64,000 nucleotides of DNA, taken from Flammeovirgaceae bacterium UBA5008. Its GTDB lineage: Bacteria; Bacteroidota; Bacteroidia; Cytophagales; Cyclobacteriaceae. Positions 41,500 to 50,657 of the stretch are shown here, piece after piece. The translations under genes were made by a program, and so were the position numbers. How positions within the stretch are numbered: position 1 is the stretch's first letter; the number at the start of each line of letters is the position of its first letter. The DNA lies in assembly GCA_002398365.1 (NCBI GenBank), contig DGYK01000064.1, positions 27,963-91,962 on the forward strand, given 5' to 3'. The notes beneath the pieces are model-generated. The model was not told the DNA's origin, ran no database searches, and worked only from the letters and a program-made list of their open reading frames with translations.

Positions 41500-43638
41500 T
41501 TACATATCCTTCTTCGCCAATGGCGGAATGATGCCCATATTATACCAAGTAAAAGCATATTGATCAGCAGTGCCTTCGATGGCTTTGGTCAAGTTCGAAG
41601 AGCCGTGCCCAGATTTCGTTTCAATCCGAATCAATACTGGATTATCGCCCACGTGATTTTCTTGCAGTACTGCCGCAAACTTAAACGAGTGTGCCGGAAC
41701 CACACGATCATCGTGATCGGCTGTTGTGACCATCGTAGCCGGATAATTCGTGTTTGGTTTCAGTGCATGGACCGGTGAATACTTTTTCAGATACTCAAAC
41801 ATTTCTTTTGAATCATCAGCTGTTCCGTAGTCATACGACCATCCCGCCCCAGCGGTAAACTTGTGATATCGCAGCATGTCCATCACACCCACCGCAGGTA
41901 ATGCCACTTTCATTAAGTCAGGGCGCTGCGCCATTGTAGCACCAACTAGCAAACCACCGTTCGATCCGCCTGAGATGGCCAAGTACTGACTTGACGTGTA
42001 GTTTTCTTTAATGAGGTATTCGCCTGCAGCAATAAAATCATCAAACACATTTTGCTTGTTCATTTTAGTGCCGGCTTGATGCCACTTCTCGCCATATTCG
42101 CCACCACCGCGCAAATTAGGTTGCGCATAAATACCGCCATTCTCTAACCACACAATACGTGATGTGCTAAATGAAGGTGTTAGACTTACGCTAAAACCTC
42201 CATACGCATAAAGCATGGTGGCATTCTTTCCATTCAGCTGCATTCCCTTTTTATATACAATGAACATGGGCACTTTCACTCCATCTTTGCTGGTATAAAA
42301 AACCTGCTTTGTTTCGTAATCATCCGGATTGAAATCAATTTTTGGTTTTTCGTAAAGGGCGGATTTTCCGGAGGAGATGTTGTATTTAAAAATAGAAGTC
42401 GGATACGTAAACGAAGTGAATGTATAATAAACTTCCTGATCGTTGATCTTACCACCAAAGCCACTGGCCGAACCAATACCGGGTAACTCTACCTCGCGTT
42501 CTACTTTCCCTTTGTAGTCAACTTGCTGAATTAATGTTTTGGCATCTTTCAGATAATTGACAAACATTTTCTTACCTGCTGTCGAAACGCCTTGCATGGC
42601 ATTTTCAGTTTCAGGAACCAGATCTTTCCAATTCGCAACAGCAGGTGATGCAAAATCTACTTCTACAATTTTATTGTTCGGTGCATTCAAATTGGTTTGA
42701 ATGATCAACCGCGAACCATCGTTATCAATCACATTATGATCGTTATCAAAATTTCCTACTACGGTTACAAGCTTTCCTTTCGGATCTTTCAAATCCTGCA
42801 CATACAATTCATTGCCGGTAGTGCTAGTAGCAGCGCTTACAATTAAGAATCGTTCATCTTCGGTAAGTCCAGCGCCAACGTATCTGCGGGGAGTTGCCTC
42901 ACCGCCAAAAATCAATTGATCGGTAGATTGTCGTGTACCGATCTTATGATAATACAATTTATGATACTGTGTTTTAGCAGAAAGCTCACTGCCTTTCGGC
43001 TTATCATAACTGCTGTAATAAAATCCCTCATTACCTTTCCAAGCCAGTCCGCTAAATTTCACATCGCGCAAGGTGTCTTCCACTTGTGATTTATCCTTGG
43101 TTCTAATCACAATTACTTTGCGCCAATCCGAACCGCCCTCTGAAATTTGATAGGCTGCCAGTGAACCATCTTTTGTAAAGGAAATACCTGCCAAAGCAGT
43201 CGTGCCATCTTTCGAAAATTGATTGGGATTCAAAAATTCTTCAGCCGCTCCCTTATCTTCCGTTTTGCGATACAACACACTTTGATTTTGCAATCCATCA
43301 TTCTTATAAAAATAATAGTAGTTGCCTTCCTTAAACGGAGCACTCAATCGCTCGTAGTTATAGAGAGCCTGCAACCGCTTCTTCAGCGCTTCACGGTAGG
43401 GAATCTTGTCCAAAAATCCGAAAGTGACATCATTCTGTGCTTTCACCCAATTGGCGGTTGCTGTAGCGGTGTCATCTTCCATCCATCGATACGGATCCGG
43501 TACGGGTGTACCAAACAATGTATCCACCACTGCGCCTTTCTCGCTGACCGGATACGCAATCAGCGATTTCTTTTTTTCTGCCGGAGAACAAGCTCCCAGC
43601 AAAAGTGTTACCAACACAACGAGTTGAAATTTTTGCAT
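41500..43638 (-). CDS. Prolyl oligopeptidase, S9A family lipoprotein
   Basis: From ATG 43638 the protein has 712 residues. LVVLVTLLLGACSPAEKKK is a lipoprotein signal. An N-terminal beta-propeller region (PDPYRWMEDDTATATANWVK) is followed by the catalytic alpha/beta hydrolase: AISGGSNGGLLVGATMAQRP with the nucleophile Ser near residue 557, ADHDDRVVPAHS for Asp and ETKSGHGSS for His. This is the S9A arrangement and it cuts short peptides after proline. Outer-leaflet attachment suggests peptide digestion at the cell surface or periplasm. An alternative start at 43656 adds six residues. Confidence 0.93.
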   Translation of the reverse strand: MQKFQLVVLVTLLLGACSPAEKKKSLIAYPVSEKGAVVDTLFGTPVPDPYRWMEDDTATATANWVKAQNDVTFGFLDKIPYREALKKRLQALYNYERLSAPFKEGNYYYFYKNDGLQNQSVLYRKTEDKGAAEEFLNPNQFSKDGTTALAGISFTKDGSLAAYQISEGGSDWRKVIVIRTKDKSQVEDTLRDVKFSGLAWKGNEGFYYSSYDKPKGSELSAKTQYHKLYYHKIGTRQSTDQLIFGGEATPRRYVGAGLTEDERFLIVSAATSTTGNELYVQDLKDPKGKLVTVVGNFDNDHNVIDNDGSRLIIQTNLNAPNNKIVEVDFASPAVANWKDLVPETENAMQGVSTAGKKMFVNYLKDAKTLIQQVDYKGKVEREVELPGIGSASGFGGKINDQEVYYTFTSFTYPTSIFKYNISSGKSALYEKPKIDFNPDDYETKQVFYTSKDGVKVPMFIVYKKGMQLNGKNATMLYAYGGFSVSLTPSFSTSRIVWLENGGIYAQPNLRGGGEYGEKWHQAGTKMNKQNVFDDFIAAGEYLIKENYTSSQYLAISGGSNGGLLVGATMAQRPDLMKVALPAVGVMDMLRYHKFTAGAGWSYDYGTADDSKEMFEYLKKYSPVHALKPNTNYPATMVTTADHDDRVVPAHSFKFAAVLQENHVGDNPVLIRIETKSGHGSSNLTKAIEGTADQYAFTWYNMGIIPPLAKKDM

Positions 43639-43713
43639 AGTAATTTTTTTATACAAGATAATGATAGGTTATCAGTTGGCAATTTAGTTTCTTACCAATG
43701 TCAATAATCAGTT

Positions 43714-44475
43714 ATGAACGCACGCAAAACACTTCTTTTTGGGAATATCATCGCACTAATCATCGTGCTGACGGTGAATGCGCTGGCGAATATCTTGCCG
43801 ATTAACGGAATGAATACTGGCCAAATTTCAGACATGTATCCAAGTCTCTTTACACCGGCCGGGTTTACGTTTTCCATTTGGAGCATACTTTATCTTTTAC
43901 AAATTGGTTTTGTGATTGCGCAATTCGGCATTAAAGACAAACCCTACTTTAAAGAGTTATCGCTTTGGTATTTGGTTTCGTGTGTAGCCAATGCCAGCTG
44001 GATTTTGGTATGGCACTACTTACTGACAAGCGCTTCACTGGTGGTCATGCTCGTGTTATTGTTTTCGCTTACGCGGATCTTTTTGTTGTTACAAAACCAA
44101 TCCTTTGAAAAGAAAACAGAGTGGATTTTTGTGAAGCTACCTTTTGTGTTTTATTTATCGTGGATTTGTGTTGCTACGATCGCCAACACATCAGCCCTGC
44201 TCCTCTCGTTTGATTGGCACGGAGGTTTTCTTTCAGAAGAAATCTGGACCATTGTATTGTTGCTTATCGCGACCGGGTTGGGATTGGTAATCGCTTTTCG
44301 TTTTCACGAGCCTGTGTTTTTGCTGGTTTTGATGTGGGCTTTCTTTGGCATTTACATGCGATGGGTAGAAACCGAACACGAGTTTATTGCTTCTACTGCA
44401 CGAATGGGTGTGGTGTTGATGGCCTTGGTGTTTGGCAAACTTATTTTGCAAAAGCCGAAGGCTGCTCAATCGTAA
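43714..44475 (+). CDS. TspO/MBR-like membrane protein
   Basis: The 253-residue protein has about seven transmembrane helices. LFTPAGFTFSIWSILYLLQI, with PSLFTPAGFTFSIW, resembles the TspO/MBR signature. Later helices carry VANASWILVWHYLL and AFFGIYMRWVETEHE. It matches a large group annotated as tryptophan-rich sensory or TspO-like proteins, longer than classical TspO (about 160 residues). The ligand is unknown. It is convergent with the DUF2461 gene, ending one base before its stop. Confidence 0.68.
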   Translation: MNARKTLLFGNIIALIIVLTVNALANILPINGMNTGQISDMYPSLFTPAGFTFSIWSILYLLQIGFVIAQFGIKDKPYFKELSLWYLVSCVANASWILVWHYLLTSASLVVMLVLLFSLTRIFLLLQNQSFEKKTEWIFVKLPFVFYLSWICVATIANTSALLLSFDWHGGFLSEEIWTIVLLLIATGLGLVIAFRFHEPVFLLVLMWAFFGIYMRWVETEHEFIASTARMGVVLMALVFGKLILQKPKAAQS

Positions 44476-45171
44476 TCAAAGCGGCTCACCATTTTCATTG
44501 GTAGTAAGCACGCTGCTCATGTAATCAAAGAACGGGCGAATACTTTTAAACCTTTGATTAACTGTCTTCACAAAATGGGGAGAAGTCACTTCCGCATCCG
44601 TAAATGAAACTTCAAACCAATAATTTTTGTAGCGCAGTAAATCAATCGCTGGGTGATCTTTATCAAAACCTCGTGGCGCTGTCTTAACTTGCTCACCGGT
44701 CATTTCACCAAAAGCAGATTGAATCGTCTTTCGACTGAGTAATTTCCTCCAATCTTCGTAATTATAAACAATGTCTTTACGCACGCGATTTAAATCTTCT
44801 GCATTGGGATAAGCGAAGCCGCAAGCAATACGTGAAGCTCCGGGTTTGATCCAATAATAATATCCTCCGCGAAGTCCGGGTTTAAGTCGTTTTAAATATC
44901 CCGCGAAGCGTGGGTTGTAAGGTGTTTTATCTTTCGAAAAGCGAACATCATTATAAATGCGATACAGACTTTTCTTGCCGCTCGGAGTCTCCAGTTGATC
45001 GTGCTTATTCATCTCGGCAATCAGTGCATCCACAAACGAAATCAAGTTTCGCTGCGCTTGCAGATATTCATCTTTATGTTTTTCAAACCAATCGCGGTTA
45101 TTATTCTTGGCGAGTCGCTTCAAAAAGCTCATCGTACTGGTTTGAATTACTGAAGTTTGTTTCGAAGCCAT
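44476..45171 (-). CDS. DUF2461 family protein
   Basis: The 231-residue protein shows TMSFLKRLAKNNNRDWFEKH, LYRIYNDVRFSKDKTPYNPR, GGYYYWIKPGASRIACGFAY and WFEVSFTDAEV, the TIGR02453/DUF2461 pattern. The family has no known activity; conserved Arg and Tyr residues suggest a substrate-binding site. It ends immediately next to the TspO-like gene on the opposite strand. Its start codon faces a 218-base AT-rich upstream region before the SDR gene. Confidence 0.9.
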   Translation of the reverse strand: MASKQTSVIQTSTMSFLKRLAKNNNRDWFEKHKDEYLQAQRNLISFVDALIAEMNKHDQLETPSGKKSLYRIYNDVRFSKDKTPYNPRFAGYLKRLKPGLRGGYYYWIKPGASRIACGFAYPNAEDLNRVRKDIVYNYEDWRKLLSRKTIQSAFGEMTGEQVKTAPRGFDKDHPAIDLLRYKNYWFEVSFTDAEVTSPHFVKTVNQRFKSIRPFFDYMSSVLTTNENGEPL

Positions 45172-45249
45172 GTGCCTATTTAGTAAAGAAGTGAAAGTAC
45201 ATTAACTGTGAATGATTTAAAAATCGAAACAGTAAGGAAAGCGAATGTT

Positions 45250-45339
45250 CTACTCGAACTAAAAAGTTCCCTCTATGCAGAATTTATTTTTCGAAGTGGC
45301 TTCACAAAAAATTAACAAAGCAAAATGAACTGCTCGAAC
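45250..45339. repeat. Direct and inverted repeats upstream of SDR gene
   Basis: In the 218-base gap before the SDR gene, CTACTCGAAC (45250-45259) recurs as CTGCTCGAAC (45330-45339) with one mismatch. Overlapping the first copy is the inverted repeat GAACT-AAAA-AGTTC (45256-45269). These could be binding sites for an unlinked regulator. The rest of the gap shows no gene. Confidence 0.35.
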
Positions 45340-45389
45340 ATTTTTCGGGTTATGCTCCCATTACAAAAAAATAAACCAATTATATCAAC

Positions 45390-46292
45390 ATGAAAAAGAC
45401 AATTGTGGTAACCGGCTCTAGCACCGGTTTTGGAAAGTTGACCGTTCAAACATTAGCAAAAGATGGACACCAGGTATTCGCTACCATGCGTGGCGTTGCC
45501 GGAAAAAATAAAAAGTTTGCAGATGAATTAACCCAGTGGGCCAGCGAAAAGAAATTAAATCTGGAAGTAGTAGAGTTAGATGTAACCAGCGATGAATCCG
45601 TATCGAAAGCAGCTGCTTACATCAATCAAAAAACAGGAGGCGTAGATGCGGTGGTAAACAATGCCGGCATTTATGGCGGTGGCTTGGATGAAAGTTTCTC
45701 CGTGCAAGACTATAAAAACATTTTCGAGGTAAACGTGTTTGGCGTGTTGCGTGTCGTGCGCGGTTTCTTACCTGCTATGCGCAAACGCAACACCGGATTG
45801 TTCGTACAAGTTTCAAGTATCATGGGTCGCATTGTGATTCCGTTTGCAGGCGCGTACACTGCATCGAAGTGGGCGATTGAAGCCGTAGCTGAAACGCTGC
45901 GCTATGAATTAGCTCCCCAAGGAATTGATTCTGTGATTGTTCAGCCTGGTGCGTTCCCTACTGAAATATTCTCCAAAGTATATCATGCAGAAAATGAAAG
46001 TGTAACAGCAGAGTACACACAAACTCAACCTTATTTGCAAGGATTCTACAATGCATTCACTCAAATGATGAGTGGCGAAGTGCCTAATCAACCACAAGAT
46101 GTGGCTGATGCCATTAAAAAATTAATTGATACACCGGCCGGTGAGCGTCCACTGCGTGTAACGGTTGATAAGATGATGCCAAATACCGCAGTACCTGTCA
46201 ACGAAACTCAAGCCAAAGTGCAAGAAGGTTTCTTTGGTTACATGCAATTAGGCAACTTATTGCAAACAAACAGCTTGGTGGAAAGCAACTAA
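45390..46292 (+). CDS. Short-chain dehydrogenase/reductase
   Basis: The 300-residue enzyme has TGSSTGFG (residues 8-15) for NAD(P) binding, NNAG (90-93), Ser143 and the catalytic YTASK (Y156, K160). ATMRGVAGKNKK suggests NADP preference. The PGAFPTEIF segment and the MPNTAVP tail fit oxidoreductases in the same group as the SDR at 10899. Its substrate is unknown. It is monocistronic with a good terminator downstream. Confidence 0.9.
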   Translation: MKKTIVVTGSSTGFGKLTVQTLAKDGHQVFATMRGVAGKNKKFADELTQWASEKKLNLEVVELDVTSDESVSKAAAYINQKTGGVDAVVNNAGIYGGGLDESFSVQDYKNIFEVNVFGVLRVVRGFLPAMRKRNTGLFVQVSSIMGRIVIPFAGAYTASKWAIEAVAETLRYELAPQGIDSVIVQPGAFPTEIFSKVYHAENESVTAEYTQTQPYLQGFYNAFTQMMSGEVPNQPQDVADAIKKLIDTPAGERPLRVTVDKMMPNTAVPVNETQAKVQEGFFGYMQLGNLLQTNSLVESN

Positions 46293-46307
46293 AAAAGATT
46301 AGCAAGA

Positions 46308-46336
46308 AAAAGGCTGCCCGAATAAAGCAGCCTTTT
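46308..46336. terminator. Strong bidirectional terminator
   Basis: AAAAGGCTGC at 46308-46317 pairs perfectly with GCAGCCTTTT at 46327-46336, followed by a T-rich run. It lies between the forward SDR gene and the reverse DUF4340 gene ending at 46338, and can serve both. Confidence 0.92.
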
Positions 46337-46337
46337 T

Positions 46338-47285
46338 TTATTTTTTCAAAAGAAAATTTTTTCTCGGTTCAAACAACGACTTGGCAAGTCCTGTGTTGTA
46401 TGAAGAGAAATAGATTGACGGTTGCCAAGAAGATTGCAATACCCAATCTGTCGGGCGCTTCCAAGCGGAAACGGTAGCCAAAACTCCTGATGCTCCTTGG
46501 ATTGATATCGTAACATCACCCTTTGCTGTATTCGTAAATTCATCTGCGAAAGCAGCGGCATTTTTATACTCCAGTTGCGATAAATACGCATTCACTTTTA
46601 ACGAATCGGCAACTTCGTTGTTGATCCACCAACGCTTGTCTTTCTTCGAAAGAACAAAACTACTGTCAGCCGGATAATCAAATCGCACATCTGTTATCAT
46701 ATCTTTCTTCAATCGCAGGAACGCTTTGTCACGCCAATCATCGAACGATCTATTATAGGTTGATTGTAGAAAACCTTCCACTGCATATACTTCATCTTCA
46801 TTCGCTAAGCGAACGTAGCTGAACACACTACTGGGATTAAACTGTCCATCAGACGATTGATTATATCCAATTCTGCCGATGTGAACATCTGCCAAAAGCT
46901 CCTCACCTTTCCAGATTTTTACATGTGTATTCGTATCTGCAACACTATATTCTTGCCATTTTTCTTTTTTCCGTGTTATCAATCGCAAAGGTTTCATTTG
47001 TACAAAACTTGCCAATGCATTACTTACCGCTCCTTGTTCGGTGGGAGCGGTGCGGTTGTCCATTTTAGCGATCCATTTTTTTTGATCGCGGATCAGTTCA
47101 ACCTGTTTTCCATTCGGTGCATCAGCGTCTAATGTCAATTTGGTGACTACCGCAGTATCGATTTGAACCAACTGCGCCTTCATGTTGCTCTGTAAGCGCG
47201 AAGACCGAAAAACTTTTGAAAGAACAAATATGGCGGCCAGACCGAGCAGCACACCTGCTAATATTTTGTTGTTGAGCTTCTTCAT
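46338..47285 (-). CDS. DUF4340 protein of the Gld-type ABC operon
   Basis: The 315-residue protein has one N-terminal transmembrane segment (KILAGVLLGLAAIFVLSKVF). A periplasmic beta-rich region follows with KQVELIRDQKKWIAKMDNRT, VHIGRIGYNQSSDGQFNPSS, YAVEGFLQSTYNRSFDDWRD. These match DUF4340, a domain that often follows GldG-type genes in operons of the phylum and beyond. It starts 18 bases after the GldG gene and is the last gene of the operon. It is probably an envelope subunit or partner of the transporter. Confidence 0.85.
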   Translation of the reverse strand: MKKLNNKILAGVLLGLAAIFVLSKVFRSSRLQSNMKAQLVQIDTAVVTKLTLDADAPNGKQVELIRDQKKWIAKMDNRTAPTEQGAVSNALASFVQMKPLRLITRKKEKWQEYSVADTNTHVKIWKGEELLADVHIGRIGYNQSSDGQFNPSSVFSYVRLANEDEVYAVEGFLQSTYNRSFDDWRDKAFLRLKKDMITDVRFDYPADSSFVLSKKDKRWWINNEVADSLKVNAYLSQLEYKNAAAFADEFTNTAKGDVTISIQGASGVLATVSAWKRPTDWVLQSSWQPSIYFSSYNTGLAKSLFEPRKNFLLKK

Positions 47286-47303
47286 TTGATCATGTCATTT
47301 TAG

Positions 47304-48812
47304 TTACCACGTTTCACTCATCCATTGGTAGCGCTTCATTTTATTGCGTTGCGCACGATAGATACCATATCCAATCGCTAATAGAATCGGCAATAAGAAG
47401 TTGGTATACTTCAGAATTACTTTTGTGGTGTCTTCCAATTGCGCGATCGGACGCGATACCGCACCTTTCGTACGCAACTCAATTAATCCGGTATCATCCG
47501 ACAACCAATCAATTCCATTGACCAATAAATTCACATTATCCGGATTCAATTTTCTCACCTGCTCGCCCGAACCATTGATGGGAAAGTCTCCATCGCCAAT
47601 CACCACCATCTTGGAACGCGTGCTGCCAGCCAGTTTACCCTCCACCGCTGCCGCCATGATTAATCCACTCTCCGGAAAATCGTTTTGTGTCCAGCGCTTT
47701 TGAATGTCAAAATAAACAGGAGCCTTGGCGCTACTTGATTGCTCAGATGAGAAAGCCAACGGAATAAATCTTCGCGTAGTATCGCCTGTGTATTTGATGG
47801 AGCTGGCAAATTGCAGAATGACGCTTTCCAATCCTTTAACAGTTGGATGATTCGCAAACCGCGCAACCACCGGAATGTAGGGGAACTGAATTTGTTGTTG
47901 CAGCATCCCAAAGGAAGTCTGTTGCTGCATGGTGACAGAACCACATTTCGTATCGAGCACAAAATTATCTTCTACCTCAACACCTTTTGCCTGCAGCCAT
48001 TTTTCCAAACCTGTGCTGACTGCATTACCGGACGCATATTGAAAATTTCCATCCACACGATTGATTGCCACCATCACTCGTCCGCCTTTAGAAATAAAAT
48101 TTTCAATCTTTTGAAAATGGGTTGTCGGAATACTGTCAGTCGGGCGAATGATGACCAACGTTTTGGCATTGGCCGGAATATCCGTGGAATCGCTCAACTT
48201 CACTTCTTGCGTAGTGTAGAGGATATTTAAATTTTCTTTTGCCTCGATCATCTCATTCAAGGAAGGTTCTCCATGTCCTTGTAAAAAGGCGATGACCGGT
48301 TTTTCTTTCACCGATAACTTCTTGATGGCCGTGGATAATGCATACTCCATAGCCGCACCGGGTTCAATAAATGGAATCACTTCTTGATCCGAACCCAACA
48401 ATACCAAAGCACCCATAAATGCCTTTTGCTGTTTCATCTGATCTTTCTCACGCACGTTAATCATGACCGTGCGAATTCCATTCTTGTTTGCTTCCTGTTC
48501 GATGGATTCTTTTTCACCGGGGTTGATAAATTCATACACCACCTTACCATCTGATCGGTTGGCATACTCAATTAACATCTCCTGGAAATCCTGACGCGTT
48601 TTAGCAATATCCGGAGGAAGATTTTGCGAGAAATACGCTTTGATCGTTACCGGGTCTTCGAGATTATCCAACAAATCAGTAGTCGCATCACTGAGCGTGT
48701 ATTCGTGATCCTCCGTTAAATCAAAGCGCGCATGAAACTCGTTGCTAACCAAATTGAAAGCAACGATGATTAAAATCAACAAGCCAGTACTGGCAAATAA
48801 TTTCTTGTTCAT
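47304..48812 (-). CDS. gldG: GldG-like ABC transporter auxiliary protein
   Basis: The 502-residue protein has an N-terminal transmembrane helix (LLILIIVAFNLVSN), FDLTEDHEYTLSDATTDLLD and EDPVTIKAYFSQNLPPDIAK, which are hallmarks of GldG/ABC-2 auxiliary proteins. A C-terminal transmembrane helix follows (TNFLLPILLAIGYGIY). The periplasmic region carries LQGHGEPSLNEM. In Flavobacterium johnsoniae GldG works with GldA and GldF and is needed for gliding. Gene order here is gldA-gldF-gldG-DUF4340. The operon type also exists in non-gliding bacteria, so gliding is not proven. Confidence 0.85.
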   Translation of the reverse strand: MNKKLFASTGLLILIIVAFNLVSNEFHARFDLTEDHEYTLSDATTDLLDNLEDPVTIKAYFSQNLPPDIAKTRQDFQEMLIEYANRSDGKVVYEFINPGEKESIEQEANKNGIRTVMINVREKDQMKQQKAFMGALVLLGSDQEVIPFIEPGAAMEYALSTAIKKLSVKEKPVIAFLQGHGEPSLNEMIEAKENLNILYTTQEVKLSDSTDIPANAKTLVIIRPTDSIPTTHFQKIENFISKGGRVMVAINRVDGNFQYASGNAVSTGLEKWLQAKGVEVEDNFVLDTKCGSVTMQQQTSFGMLQQQIQFPYIPVVARFANHPTVKGLESVILQFASSIKYTGDTTRRFIPLAFSSEQSSSAKAPVYFDIQKRWTQNDFPESGLIMAAAVEGKLAGSTRSKMVVIGDGDFPINGSGEQVRKLNPDNVNLLVNGIDWLSDDTGLIELRTKGAVSRPIAQLEDTTKVILKYTNFLLPILLAIGYGIYRAQRNKMKRYQWMSETW

Positions 48813-48824
48813 AATCTTTATCGA

Positions 48825-49547
48825 TTAAGAGAGGTTTCTTTTGGTAAGTGATACTTCCGCTAGCAATAAACCGATAGCCACCAGCGAAATGAAATAAATC
48901 AAGTCGCGTGTATCGAGTACGCCCCGCGAAATACTTTCGAAATGGGTAGATAAGCTGAGGATATTGAAGAGCTCCCCTACTATGCCCTGAAAATTGTTGG
49001 AGAGCACGCCAAAAATGATGTGAAAAAACAAACCAATCAGCAGAGCGGCCAGAAAAGCAACAATCTGATTGTTGGTGATGCTGCTGGCATACAAACCAAT
49101 GCTGATGTACGAAGCGCTGATCAGCATCAATCCAAGATAGCCACATATTACTTCTCCCTGATCTAAGTTACCAATGTTCGCAAGCGTGATCACATAAGGA
49201 AGCGTAAACAACAGAGCAATCGCTACGAGAAGAAGAGTAGCCAAAAATTTTCCCCACACTACCTGACGGTCGGTTACCGCTTTGGTCAGCAACCACTCAA
49301 TCGTTCCCTGCTTCCGCTCTTCTGCCAACAAGCGCATGGTGAGTGCCGGAATAAAAAAGAACAGCGACCAATAGGCGATGTTAAAAAATCCACGCAACGT
49401 GGCCTGACCAATTAAAAATATATCGTTGCCAAACATCCAGGTAAAAAAGCCGCTGAATCCTAGAAACAGCGCTAACAAAATATAGGCGATGAGCGAATCG
49501 AAAAATGATCCCAACTCTTTTTTAGCAATGATCCATACTGCGCGCAT
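48825..49547 (-). CDS. gldF: GldF-like ABC-2 permease
   Basis: The 240-residue protein begins MRAVWIIAKKELGSFFDSLI and has six transmembrane helices (IAYILLALFLGFSGFFTWMF, IAYWSLFFFIPALTMRLLAE, WGKFLATLLLVAIALLF, SYISIGLYASSITNNQIVAF). The EERKQGTIEWLLTKAVTDRQ segment is typical of ABC-2 permeases of the GldF/NosY type. It follows gldA by one base and precedes gldG by 12 bases, so all three are translated as a unit. Confidence 0.88.
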   Translation of the reverse strand: MRAVWIIAKKELGSFFDSLIAYILLALFLGFSGFFTWMFGNDIFLIGQATLRGFFNIAYWSLFFFIPALTMRLLAEERKQGTIEWLLTKAVTDRQVVWGKFLATLLLVAIALLFTLPYVITLANIGNLDQGEVICGYLGLMLISASYISIGLYASSITNNQIVAFLAALLIGLFFHIIFGVLSNNFQGIVGELFNILSLSTHFESISRGVLDTRDLIYFISLVAIGLLLAEVSLTKRNLS

Positions 49548-49548
49548 A

Positions 49549-50478
49549 TCAATTCATGGTTAAGTTTCTGAATACATCTTCCAATCGGGTTTCCAGCGGG
49601 ATGAGTTCGGTGAGCACCCAGCTTCGTTCGGCACATAATTTGAAAACCGCACGCGAAGAAGATTGCCCCGGCTTGCTTTGAATTTCAAATCGCTGCATAG
49701 CAATGTCGGCTAGTTCTACTTTGTCAACACTCGTCAGTTGTTGCAATGCCTGCTGAATTTCGTTGGCATTACCGTCTTCTATGCGCACCTTCAGTAATTC
49801 CGTGCCAGTCGCTTGCTTGCGCAATGTTTCTGAAGTGCCATCGGCCACAATGCGACCTTTGTTAATGATCAGAATGCGATCGCACGTAGCTTCCACCTCC
49901 GGCAAAATGTGAGTACTCAAGATTACTGTCTTCTCCTTACCAATCTCGCGGATCAGTTTACGTATTTCAACAATCTGATTCGGATCGAGACCTGTGGTGG
50001 GCTCGTCTAATACTAAAATTTCAGGATCGTGAATGAGCGCCTGTGCCAAACCCACCCGCTGTCGATAACCTTTCGAAAGTTCACCAATCTTCTTGTGCTT
50101 CTCTGAATTAAGACCACACACGTGCACCATTTCACGGACACGTTCTTCGGTTTTGCTTGCATCAACACCTTGTAAATCGGCACAAAAGCGGAGGTACTCA
50201 ATCACCGGCATATCCAGATAAAGCGGGTTATTTTCCTGCAGGTAACCAATGTGTTTTTTTACTTCATCTCCGGCATCCTGCACATTTTTTCCGCCAATAA
50301 AAATGGAGCCATCGCCTACAGAAAGGTAGCCCGTAATCATTTTCATCGTGGTACTTTTACCCGCTCCGTTGGGGCCTAGAAATCCAAGGATCTCTCCGGT
50401 CTTTACCTCAAACGATATGTTATCTACAGCACGCTGCGGGCCATATCGTTTCGATAGGTTTTCAATCTTGATATCCAT
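49549..50478 (-). CDS. gldA: GldA-like ABC transporter ATPase
   Basis: From ATG 50478 the protein has 309 residues (MDIKIENLSKRYGPQRAVDN). Walker A is GPNGAGKST, the Q loop is GYLQENNPLYLD, the signature LSKGYRQRVGLAQAL, Walker B ILVLDEPTTGLDPNQ and the switch STHILPEVEATCDRI. The C-terminal 80 residues form the extra domain of this subfamily. The NPLYLD and DEPTTGLDPNQ strings match GldA of gliding Bacteroidota. An in-frame start at 50628 adds 50 residues that look non-coding and overlap the terminator, so it is rejected. It leads the operon. Confidence 0.9.
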   Translation of the reverse strand: MDIKIENLSKRYGPQRAVDNISFEVKTGEILGFLGPNGAGKSTTMKMITGYLSVGDGSIFIGGKNVQDAGDEVKKHIGYLQENNPLYLDMPVIEYLRFCADLQGVDASKTEERVREMVHVCGLNSEKHKKIGELSKGYRQRVGLAQALIHDPEILVLDEPTTGLDPNQIVEIRKLIREIGKEKTVILSTHILPEVEATCDRILIINKGRIVADGTSETLRKQATGTELLKVRIEDGNANEIQQALQQLTSVDKVELADIAMQRFEIQSKPGQSSSRAVFKLCAERSWVLTELIPLETRLEDVFRNLTMN

Positions 50479-50608
50479 AAAAAAATTTAATAAAGTGGCC
50501 TTGAAAGAATTTTCAATCCAAAATTTTCGAGGTGCAAAAATAAATTTTTCAGGAAAAAAGCAAAGCGGTGGAATATTTTTTTGTTCGCACTCATGCTTAA
50601 ACAATAAA

Positions 50609-50634
50609 AAAGGCCTGTCGTGAAACAAGCCTTT
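50609..50634 (-). terminator. serS terminator
   Basis: AAAGGC-C-TGT at 50609-50618 pairs with ACA-A-GCCTTT at 50625-50634 around a 6-base loop with one internal mismatch. A T-rich tract follows on the reverse strand. It lies 24 bases after the serS stop and separates it from the gldA promoter. Confidence 0.82.
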
Positions 50635-50657
50635 CTAATGTTAGCTGGATATTAATT

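Noticed and set aside
50479..50628. 50-codon upstream extension of the gldA-like gene
   Set aside because: It overlaps the serS terminator and lacks similarity to GldA N-termini; ATG 50478 gives the normal start.
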